Origin: Rotaria sp. Silwood1
Taxonomy: Eukaryota > Rotifera > Eurotatoria > Philodinida > Philodinidae
Direction of reading: 5' to 3'
DNA: 64,000 nucleotides
Assembly (NCBI GenBank): GCA_905250075.1
Contig: CAJNOP010000393.1
Location: 124,001 to 188,000 of the forward strand
Of the stretch, positions 40,301 through 49,672 are shown in pieces. A program made the position numbers and the translations under genes. The notes below the pieces were generated by a model. The model was not told the DNA's origin. It did no database searches and saw only the letters and a list, made by a program, of their open reading frames with translations. The number at the start of each line of letters is the position of its first letter. The first letter of the stretch is position 1.

Positions 40301-43300
40301 ATTTCCTTTAACTGATGCTAATAATATGCCTATATCGATGTCATTTGATCCAACACGTCCACCACCAATCTTCTTTCAACAACCATTACCATCATCACTT
40401 TCTGCACAACAACAACAACAACCACAACCACAGCAACAAATAAATTACGATACTAATCGTCAAATGTTACATCAGGTTTGACAAGAAACGAAGCATAGTT
40501 TTGAAAATAAAATTATTTTTTTTTTATCATTTTATTAGCCCATTGATGTTGATCTTCGTCCCGAAGATATGGAAGCAGATAATTCTGACGATTATCATCA
40601 TCATGGTATGTCATCATCACCCTCACGTCATCATTATAATCGTCGTCGATCTCGTTCACGTTCACGATCTCGATCACGTGAATCAAAACGAACACGTTCA
40701 TCATCAAAGTAAAGAATTTGTTTTATTAAATTTTTTTACACATGAAAATTTTATCTTTTAGTTCAATGAATCGACGAGATTCAGCTGCATCACGTTTAAA
40801 AGACACTGAAAGACGTGAACGCCGTCGAAAAGGTTTACCACCACTTAAAGAAGGTCATCTTGTTGGTGAGTTCAATCAATGTCATTAATGAAACATCTTT
40901 TTTTTTTGTATTGTTTGTTTTTGTTTTTGCAGTCAGTTCAAGAACGCTTTGGCTTGGACATTTACCAAAAATTATTAGTGAAATTGATTTACGTGAACAA
41001 CTAGAACCACATGGAGAAATAAACGATATTAATGTAAATTTAATTACCGGATGTTACAAAGTTTCTTGGACAAATATTTTTTCCATTTTTCGTTTGCAAA
41101 GACAAGTTTCGGAAAAAATTAAGAAAATACCTATTTAAGATTTTTGTTGAAAGTACTTTCTAATTGCGTATTGCTTTTAAGTAACAAGTAGAGTCATTCA
41201 AGGAATGTGTAAGGTACTATTATCGCTGAATATAAAAAAGATAACAGGAAAAAATCTCGTATTTTCGAAGTGATTATTGAGTGTCAATCAGAAAATTTCA
41301 TTGAGAATATCAAAGTTCATGTTTGAACGACATGAAAATGTAGTTCGTAGAAACTGCACAATAATAATTGCTGCAAAAGAAATTATTCTTTTCATATTTT
41401 TGTTTGATTTTCGCCTATTGACATCATTAGATATTGTTGATCTCTTTTTATTAAATTCTCTGTTTGATTCTCTAAAAGCTAAGCTGAAAAGATTATGACA
41501 TCATGAAAAACAAAGACCTATGAAACTCTTTTTAGATTCGAGTTGCATTATTTCATCATCCGATTCAATTAGTCGCAATCTACAGATTGCTTATATATAG
41601 TAAGGATAACTGTGAATGTCGAGAAAGTAACTGAAACATGAAATAATACAAAAACAGCATCTATCCGGAAAATGGCAACAGAGTTGCACTTTTAAATTTT
41701 TCAATGCTATCTAAAACTATGTCATAGTATTTTTTGCACGGAATTGAATGGAAAGCCTAATATAGAGAAATACTATTCAATGCGATGAGCATAAGAAAAG
41801 AAACGTTCCATGGGTTTCTTATCTCGAAGCCGTTACAGACTATATTTTAAGTTCTTTTGAAACATGTACTTTTTACTCAAAGATAACCCATGATTAACAA
41901 GTGTCGAACACACAGTTAGAAATCTATCTTTGAAGATAAAAATAGAAGAACATTTGTTTCAGAACTTTTGCAATATCTGCTAATTATATATAAATTACTA
42001 CAAAAGATTGTATTTTTTTGTTGTCTTAAATAGCATATTCCTCCACGTGGTTGTGCATTTGTTTGTTTTAAAGAACGTTCTGATGCTTCAAGATGTTTAG
42101 AAAAAATGAAAGATTTTCATTTTCACGGAAATCCAATTAAAGTAAAATAAGATAAAATTCAGTTTCTTATAGAAATTTATTTTGTATCTTTTATTTTTAA
42201 GATTGCATGGGCAACAAACAAAGGTTTAAAAGATCGTTTTAAAGATTGTTGGGATGCTGATCATGGTTGTACTTATATACCTTATTCAGAATTAAAAGAT
42301 ATTCCTAATTTAACAGCATTAGCTGAAGGTGGAACCATTGATGAAGAATCAATGCCATCATTTTTAAAATGTTTGTTTTATTTTTCTTCCTGTTTTTTTT
42401 TGTGTCTTATTTTAATTTATTAAATCATCTTATTCTAGCTACTATTCCACCAATGCGTGTTGATGTTCCTCCAATAATTCATCAACAACCAACACAACCA
42501 CTTGTTCATTCCCAAACATCATTTGCACATCAAGAATTTCCACCACCAACAAATCTTCCACCTAGACCAACAACTGTTCATTTAGAATCATCAAATCGTT
42601 TAGGGCCAGCTCCAACAATTCTAATGGCACCATCACATGAATCTTCAATACGTGTTGGTTTACCTGTTCAAATGATGCCACCAGGTGCACAAATTATACA
42701 AGTACAACAACATCCACATGGGCAACCTGTACAAGTTGTTCAACATATAGCCGGTTAATTAAAATCATGGAAAATAAATTATTTCATGTAGATTTTCTAT
42801 TTATTTTAAAATAGGACGAGTATTTCCTAATAGTCAGATTGTTCATCAGATGCCTTATGGTCATGTAGTTGCAACTGCTCAACCACCACCTCCTATACAA
42901 TTACAACATCATCCTACCGAATTAAAAGTAATTATAACGAAAATACTATTAATCAAAATAAATAAAAATAATATATATTTTTTTACAGGATCTCAATCCA
43001 CAAACATTTGCACATGGTATGTAGTAACTGATAATAATATTAATAGATTTTGTATCTTGTTAACTCGCTTTTGTCTTTTTGTGAGAAAAAACATTAAGTG
43101 TAAACAAGAATGTGTCATTATATATATATGTATATACATCACTCTCTAGGCGGCGGTTTGCATCTTTTAACAAATGCAACTGCTGTACCAACTCATCATC
43201 ATTTTGTGACTACTGCACCAGTAGCGACAGGAGCTCCATTAACGACTGCTACTTTTGCTCGCACTGTTGAGGGTAAAACATAAATAGCACTTGTAGTGAA

Positions 43301-44425
43301 TTTACCTGCACATTGAATTTTTGTTTTAATTTTTTTCCCAATTGCATGTTTTATTACTTTTGTTCTTTGTAATTAAATTCTGTTATGATTTCTCATTCGA
43401 ACTAAAAAGCATCTTTTATATTTATTTCATAGGTCCTACTTTAATTCAATTTCGTGATGATTCTCATCGACGACTTTCACCATCAGTATCAGCACATTTT
43501 GATGAACATCATCGTCATCATTTATCATCAACTGACGAACAATTAGTTCATCTTTCAACATCATCGACACATTTTCCATCATCATTAATTGGTGAATCAC
43601 CATCACCAAAACGTATTCATCATCATCAATTTGGAAATAGTATGATACAAGGGCAACCACCACCACTTTTACCAACACCAACGAAAAATGATGAACATCA
43701 AAAACAATCACCTTTTCCACGGCGACCAAATCGTTTTGAAGAACGAGAAGATTTATCACAAACACAAGATAATATTGGAAACTATTCAGGATATCGTGGT
43801 GGACGAGGTGGTTATAATGATCGAACAAATTCTGGTGCCATATCAAGAGGTTCTAATCGAGGAAGAGGAGGTTAGAAGTTTAAATAAAGTTATATGGAAT
43901 AAATCAATAAATTTTACTTTTAGGTGGTGGAAATAGTAGTGGTCGAGGTTATTACAATAATAATGATCGAAGTGGTCGATCCGATAATAATGATGGAGGA
44001 TTTCGAAATCGAGGTGGTTTTAACAGAGGAGGTAGCTTTTTTTTCTTATCTCTTTGTAATTCATTATGCATATTTATTGAATAGGTCGTGGTGGTGGTGG
44101 TAATAGTAGTGGTCAATCTCGGTTTTTTCCTCGTGGTAATCATCGAGGTAATAGTCATGATCATTCATCATCACGTCGATCATCTCGTAGTCCTGATCGT
44201 CGTTCATCTTCATATCGTAATGATCATAATACAGATAAATATTCTTCAACAACAACAACAACAACAAGTGGATTTTCTGCACCACCATCTGATGAATTTT
44301 CTCATCGTTCATTACCAGTTGAAGCACTACGTAAAAGAGATCAATCAAATATTGATTCATTATTAAATAAATCATCATTAACTATCGATGAAACTAGTGG
44401 TAGTAGAAGTGGGCATACTGATTAA
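37319..44425 (+). CDS. SCAF8: SCAF4/SCAF8-type CTD-binding RNA-binding protein
   Basis: Binds the phosphorylated C-terminal domain of RNA polymerase II and is known in animals to limit use of early poly(A) sites. ATG at 37319 starts MGGSQEEVVKEFIRE, then the CID domain: PPISKAKMMSITKAALKAIK, FYKHIV, CKPEYKIPGLYVIDSVIRQS, RHQYG, KISRVLNLWEKNSIF. A Pro/Gln-rich linker and an RS stretch (RRRSRSRSRSRSRES, about 40640) follow, then RKGLPPLKEGHL and an RRM: TLWLGHLPKIISEIDLREQL, IPPRGCAFVCFKERSDASRC, IKIAWATNKGLKDRF, and the family-specific YIPYSELKD and LAEGGTIDEES. The C-terminus is Pro/Gln/His-rich, then RGG-rich (43790-44150), ending GHTD before TAA at 44423. About fifteen exons; most introns are short, but those at about 38045-39418 and 41034-42032 exceed 1 kb, the latter cutting the RRM. 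No breaks seen in the exons read. Confidence 0.92.
39960..40130. repeat. Small inverted repeat in a SCAF intron
   Basis: A short arm near 39968-39992 (TCTTCTGTCCAGAGTTATAG) recurs inverted near 40098-40125 (as TTTCTGTTCAGAGTTATAA on the other strand), about 110 bp apart, within the intron at about 39858-40253. It may be the remains of a small MITE. Confidence 0.4.
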
Positions 44426-46617
44426 ACATTAATCGATTGATTTTTCTTTTGTTTTTTCATTCATTATACACATATTACACATTTTTTTTTCTTTTTCGTT
44501 TGTTCTACATGTTGCTTTTCTTCTTTTTTTTTGTGTTCGATGTGAATGTACAGCATTATGTCTCCATTTTCCCATTGTTCTTTTTTTTTCGCACACGTAC
44601 ACATACCCAAGATGCTTGAGAAAGAAAGACAAATTTTTAAAAACGAAGATTTTTAGAGTGCAAATGCTACAATGAAAATCAAATATGTGTATATGTATAT
44701 CAACAAGCATGACATAGAAACATTAACTAAATAGAAATATTTCAAGAATAGAACGAAATTTGAAAAATAATGATTTTAATCTGGAAGAATTGACTAAATA
44801 AGACATAAAATAGAATTAGTTTCTTCGAAATTATTACTAAATGAAACAATACAAATATTAAAACATCAGCGTATGCTATAGCATGCTGAAGATTCTATTA
44901 CTGACTAGAATTCACTACCATTGAAGTGATAATGTCATAGAATGACATATACAAAGCACATGAACTAACTGATGGTGATGCAGACAAGGATGGCAGAACT
45001 TTTGATAAACTCCGATATTCTATAGTATGAATTCATGGATAACCACCAAGTTTTTGCAAAATAATTTCTTTTACCGAATTTTATCTGTTGGTTCAATAGA
45101 AGATAGACAGAAAATAACTTTGGCCGAAAAAAATTGTCACTTCTATCTAAAATCCTGAAAAGATTTGACTCGTTCTCTGAAAATATCTATGGAATGTCAT
45201 ATACGTTGTTACAACATATTTTTCGTCGATCACATATATTCGCAAGGAGTGCTGAGTTCTTGTCATGAGAAGAAAATCAAAATTTTATTAAAAGAAAAGA
45301 CAATTCGGTTAAATTAGTACTTAAAAAACACTAATTACAAGTAAAATTTGAGATAATTTCCAGAAAAATTTTCATCAGTAGCGACTTGTTAAGAAAACTT
45401 CCATGCTAGTAGAGTTAATGAGTAGCGCGGATTTTTTTTTGCAATACTTACTTTTGAAAGTCAATCAGATATAGATACTTTTTGTGTTCTGGTCCATTTT
45501 TCTATTTGATGTTATTTTGATATAGAACTGACAGTTTCCATCAACTAAAGATTGCCATTGTCAAGAATAAATTGTACATGAAAAAAGAATAAAATAGGTT
45601 TTTTTCGGAGTTTCTATAATTTGCATCAACTCCGACTGAGGCTTCGGAGAAAAAGAGATTGACTCGAATTCGAACTTCAACGGAATCGAGTTTCTAGAGA
45701 TCTTCTATTGTATCCCAATTTTTTTAAATAATTTGTATTAAAAAAAAAACTTTTCACAAGAAACAGAACGATTTCAAGTTTTCAAATGAGATTCTTTGAG
45801 TTATAAAAGATCAGATATAATACTGGTCTTCATCTTTTAAGGCTTTCAGTTCAAAATCCAAAGAGATAACTATGTTTCAATATAAATACAATAATTAAAC
45901 TTCCAAATTTTCGAAAAATTAATTAATTCAAGGCGTCTTTTATTATGTACATCGTATTGCTTCTACGAGGAAAATATTGCATTTCAGGGTGATATCTAAT
46001 TGAAATTGTAGCCTTCTCGAACCTATAAGATGTTTTTTTTTCTAGGTTTTTGCATTCAATGACTAGCATAAACTAAATATTTCTCGAAACGATTGGAATC
46101 TATAAGGTGCGAGTCCGGGTCCCAGCCAAAGTCGACGACATCCACTCCCAAATAAAATAAAATATGGCACGATTTATCCTTTTGGGATCACCCAAGAACT
46201 TCTTGTCTCTATAACAGAAACATTATTATTATTTGAGCTTTTTCTTGTAAAGGAGCGATTAAAAACTCATGGAGGTGAACCAAAACTATATAGTATATCG
46301 TACAATACCGACAATCTTCAGAAGCATCAACTACATTTGAAGAAAGTCACCGCCTTCTTCGGTCTCCACGCAAGGTAAAACATAAACTACAACGATTGAT
46401 ATATCAATAATCGTTTTTCTTTATTCAAGCATATAAATATGTACTAAAAAAAAAAGAAAAAACAAATTCTTTTTTTAAAGTTGTTTTCCATATATAAAAC
46501 TAAAAATGAAAGATACAAGCAAGCATAAAACGCTATTATACATATTATTAGCTGTCTGAACGATGAAGCGTTTCTCTAGAATATCTATTCATACATTCTC
46601 TGAGCTTATTTCCTACT
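44426..46617. other. Intergenic between SCAF and the Rel-homology fragment
   Basis: About 2.2 kb between converging genes. A Phe-rich plus frame at 44437-44619 is a poly-T artefact. A slightly GC-richer patch at about 46100-46380 (GGTGCGAGTCCGGGTCCCAG and onward) differs from its surroundings and may be the end of an old element, but no repeat partner or protein motif was found. Confidence 0.45.
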
Positions 46618-47585
46618 TTAACATTTTGTAGATTTCCTTTTCGATTTTAATTGTGAGTTAGATGGCATCGAAGATGTATTGTTGACCATACCATGACCAC
46701 GTTTCTTTTTCGTCATTAACTCATCAAAATTTTTAATTGATTCATTTAAATGATCATGAAGGAGTACTTAAGAAAATAATAGTATTCTATTTGAAAAAAA
46801 CAAGATATGCATACCATCTAAAAAGTTCATATATAGATAAATTGATTCATGAATTTTTTCATTCTCATAGTAAACACTGATATTTGCTTTTACATGACTC
46901 ATAGGTGGATATTAAAAAAATGGCATTTTAAAATGAATAACTTTACCATTTAATATAAATTGTTCTATTTCTACAGACCAATCATTTGTTTGTTTAGAAA
47001 TCTTAATAGATAATGTTTTTTCATCATCGTTTTTAATAGGACCTGTAAGAACAATAGTTATAATTGACGGACTACACATTGAACCAAATGTTGCACTAAT
47101 AAACTCAACACCAACATCACCATAATCTATAAAAACAAAATAAATTTTTATTGAATCCTTTTCTAAGAAAAAAAAAAACTATTTCATTCTTACGTTCTTT
47201 CATTATACAAGAATATGCTTGACCCATTTGATCTCGTTGAAATTTACCAGATTCATCTCGATAAATTCGTGTAAAACGAAGCATCGATTGATCAAGTTTT
47301 TTTGATGTAATAAGTTCTTTTGTGATATCATCATTTTGTTTACTTTTAATTAATTCCATCATAAAACTATTTAAAAAAAAAATAAACATGTATTGAGGTA
47401 AAAGTTTTGAAAAAAACACAAAATAATGTATTTAAATTATCTTACGCTTTGTAACCGTTTGTAAAATCTTCCTCGGTTAAGCGAAAATACAATTGATTTG
47501 GTTGATGTTCTTTGAAAATTAATGCTTGTTTCTGGAACCATTCTTTACTACTTTTATTAATAATACAGTAGGGATGTGCTTGTTC
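46618..47585 (-). pseudogene. C-terminal half of a Rel/NF-kB homology protein, 5' exons missing
   Basis: Exons joined by short introns read, from 47585 downward, EQAHPYCIINKSSKEWFQKQ (compare PHPHxLVG of Rel proteins), LDQSMLRFTRIYRDESGKFQ (compare the end of the DNA-binding Rel domain, VRLCFQVFLPDEHG), then an immunoglobulin-like dimerisation domain with IITIVLTGPIKNDDEKTLSI, NDWSVEIEQFILNGKVIHFK and, after a one-base shift in a T8 run near 46913-46920, YPPMSHVKANISVYYENEK. A short exon (about 46618-46770) adds a basic KKKRGHG / KSKRKSTKC tail, placed like the Rel nuclear localisation signal. The acceptor at 47586 shows that more exons should lie upstream, including the RxRYxCEG DNA-contact loop, but the next DNA is telomere-like repeat and transposons. 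With the T8 frameshift this suggests a truncated pseudogene. The shift could be a sequencing error, and the 5' exons could lie far upstream. Family call moderately sure. Confidence 0.5.
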
Positions 47586-47703
47586 CTAACATACAAGTAA
47601 CGCGACGCAAACGTTGCTAACCATCTACTGAAAGGATCTATGCCGTTGTGCATATCATGTGTGAACACATGAGCTGCGGACCTACTATTCTTATATATAC
47701 TTA

Positions 47704-47750
47704 AAGGAGCAAAGGGTGTGAGTGTGAGTGTAAGTGTGGATAAGGATGTA
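47704..47750. repeat. G-rich degenerate telomere-like arm (TGTGAG/TGTGGA)
   Basis: A short GGGTGTGAGTGTGAGTGTAA run. With the C-rich array that follows from 47771 it forms a head-to-head arrangement, G-rich then C-rich on the plus strand. Confidence 0.5.
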
Positions 47751-47770
47751 CGTCTGGTCGAACTGAAAAC

Positions 47771-47934
47771 TCACCCACACCCACCCAAACTCACACACCC
47801 ACACCCACACCCACACCCACCCACCCAAACCCACACACCCACACTCACCCACACCCACACCACACCCCACACCCACACCCAACCACACCCAGTCACACCC
47901 CACACCCACACCACACCCCACATCCACACCCAAG
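47771..47934. repeat. Interstitial CCCACA (TGTGGG) telomere-like array
   Basis: About 164 bp made of CCCACA/CACCCA units with small variants (CCCAAA, CCCACAC, CCCAGT). TGTGGG is the repeat I recall as telomeric in bdelloid rotifers. The C-rich strand is plus, the orientation expected at a left chromosome end. Translated frames on both strands here are artefacts. It sits 186 bp beyond the broken edge of the Rel-homology fragment. Confidence 0.75.
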
Positions 47935-48019
47935 TAGTGTGACACAAATAATAACAGAAATAGATCAATGATAAACATCTTTGTCATTCTTTATTATACA
48001 TACTACAGTGTTTATTGTT

Positions 48020-48518
48020 TCCGTTAAATGGTAAATATTTCTTCAAGATTTGGTTTAAGACTATTCTTTATCAGAATATTTGCTTTGTCCCCATCAATAT
48101 TAAGTGTGTAATACTTCAATATGTCCAATCCAAGAACGCATAAACTTCCTTGCCCAGGTCTATGGATACGGCTATCCGTATTTTCTCGTAATCATGAGCA
48201 CAGTAATAAGGCACCGTATACGATGCCGTATTTTCACAGTATACGGCTGTATACGGGGCGTAATCTCATTATGATAAGGCCGTATTTCTGTGCCCGATAT
48301 TAAGTCCGTATACGATCCGTTTATGCGTCATAAGGTAACCGTACACGGTCGTTTACGGACCGTATCGTTCGACCTGGGTGATTAATGCAAGCTATGACAT
48401 TGTAACAATGTTCATCAATATTAAGTTGAATTTTCGTAAGTTTTTGTCGTTGTATACCAGCACTTGTTTCAATATTAATATAAGCTGCATCAGCAGGAAA
48501 TGGTTTCAGTTTTTCTGG
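48020..48518 (-). mobile_element. Retropepsin-like fragment (possible LTR-retroelement fossil), interrupted by a MITE
   Basis: Minus-strand coding-like sequence on both sides of the palindrome-rich insertion at 48153-48378 resembles the C-terminal part of a retroviral-type aspartic protease (an LGLDIL-type flap-to-core motif near the left piece). It is a short broken fragment. Nothing of reverse transcriptase, integrase or terminal repeats is visible nearby, so family and age stay open. A host-derived aspartic-protease-like gene is the alternative. Confidence 0.35.
48153..48378. mobile_element. 226-bp MITE packed with CCGTATACGG palindromes
   Basis: Terminal inverted repeats: left CCCAGGTCTATGGATACGG; right, on the other strand, CCCAGGTCGAACGATACGG. 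The inside is studded with CGTATACG-type sites (for example at 48215-48225, 48239-48246, 48249-48256, 48306-48315) and near copies (CCGTACACGG, CCGTATT). It is far richer in CpG than its AT-rich surroundings. A TG dinucleotide flanks both ends and might be a 2-bp target duplication. It has split the fragment annotated around it. Confidence 0.7.
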
Positions 48519-48722
48519 CCCAGGACGAGCATTACGACAGTCGTAACCGGTCGTACACGACGTCGTATGCGATCGTGTACTGTCTTATACGGTGTAAATT
48601 ACGATCGTATACGACCGTATTTCTTGACGCCAGAATTACGACCGTATATCGTCGTGTCGTATACGACGAAATACGACTTGTATACGACCATCGCAAACGA
48701 TCGTACACAATCGTATACAATG
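48519..48722. mobile_element. Second palindrome cluster, TCGTATACGA type
   Basis: It begins CCCAGGACGAG, like the start of the 48153 MITE, and holds a dense series of TCGTATACGA, ATCGTATACGA, TCGTACACGA and CGTCGTATGCG sites up to 48722. The core CGTATACG is the same as in the first MITE, but the outer base pair is T/A instead of C/G. No right-end CCTGGG was found, so this copy may be truncated or belong to a sister family. Confidence 0.55.
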
Positions 48723-48805
48723 TTGATTGTTACCATCTTTCATGCAAGCTTTTGCTACCTACGCCCCCTCTCCCCTACTCTTTTAAAATAGAAAAACTAA
48801 TCCTT

Positions 48806-48945
48806 GGGGTGTCCAGGCTGACTGGAGTCTCCAATTCTTTTTTTCTCATGCAGTTTCGATGATATATCATCGTATTGTTTCGATATATCATCAAAGCTGC
48901 ACGAAAAAAAAAGAATTTGGACCTCCAGTCAAATTGGACATCCCC
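48806..48945. mobile_element. 140-bp hairpin MITE
   Basis: Left arm GGGGTGTCCAGGCTGACTGG and right arm, on the other strand, GGGGATGTCCAATTTGACTGG, with matching TCCAATTCTTTTTTTCT and GCAG blocks further in. The centre (GATGATATATCATCG) is itself a palindrome, so the whole element can fold into one hairpin. No clear target duplication. Confidence 0.7.
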
Positions 48946-48984
48946 ATTTAATTAAATTGATACTTAACTATTTCATCTATCCTT

Positions 48985-49300
48985 TGTGATAATCTAAAAA
49001 ATAAAAGCTAAAATTTCTTTAATCTAAAAGATAAAAACTGAAATTTCTTTAATCTAAAACTAACAAAATAAAATTTCTTTAATCTAAAACTAAAAAATAG
49101 AATTTATTTAATCTAAAAAATAAAAATTTTAATGTATTTAATCTGAAAATAAAAGCTAAAATTTATTTAATCAAAAACTAATAAAATAAAATTTATTTAA
49201 CCTAAAAAATAAAATATTTAATTTATTTCATCTGAAAATAAAACCTAAAATTTATTAAATCTAAAAGATAAAAAATAGAATTCATCAAATAGAAAATTAA
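48985..49300. repeat. About 30-bp AT-rich minisatellite
   Basis: Roughly ten tandem copies of a unit close to AATCTAAAAAATAAAAGCTA then AAATTTCTTT, with drift in the last five bases (TTTCTTT to TTTATTT) from left to right. No coding capacity. Confidence 0.8.
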
Positions 49301-49367
49301 ATGTATAATAGAAATATCAGTATTAGATCTAATCTAATGTATAGCATACTACACTATGCGCTAGTCT

Positions 49368-49672
49368 AAAGGCGACTATGCCTTACAGCTAAATTTTTGA
49401 CCAGATAACGATATATACGTAGCCTTATAGAGAAAAACTTCCTCTATCTAAGGGTGTATGTATTATTAAGTTCTGCTGCGTACCAAAATTGTCGATAGAT
49501 GGCGTCACATTTGCTGTGCCTACTATAGAATATACAGCAAATGTGGCGCCATCTATCGAAAATTTTGGTACGCAACAGAACTTAATAATACATACACCAT
49601 TAGATAGAGGAAGTCTTCCTCTATAAGGCTACCTATATCTCGTTATCTGGTCAAAAGGTCATAGTCGCCTTT
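49368..49672. mobile_element. 305-bp palindromic MITE
   Basis: Arms of about 148 bp, highly similar: both ends start AAAGGCGACTATG, and blocks such as TTTTGACCAGATAACGA, TAGCCTTATAGAG, CTTCCTCTATCTAA, GGTGTATG, AGAACTTAATAATACATACA and GCGCCATCTATCGA recur inverted. The spacer is under 20 bp. It lies exactly against the first visible exon of the decayed hAT transposase, so it probably inserted into that transposon. Confidence 0.75.

Noticed and set aside
46100-46380. GC-richer patch considered as a tRNA or 5S-like gene
   Set aside because: No cloverleaf arms, B-box or 5S internal control region could be traced.
47691-47987. Overlapping Gly/Val/Trp-rich and Pro/His/Thr-rich open frames on both strands
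   Set aside because: They are translations of the CCCACA/TGTGGG array and have no protein meaning.
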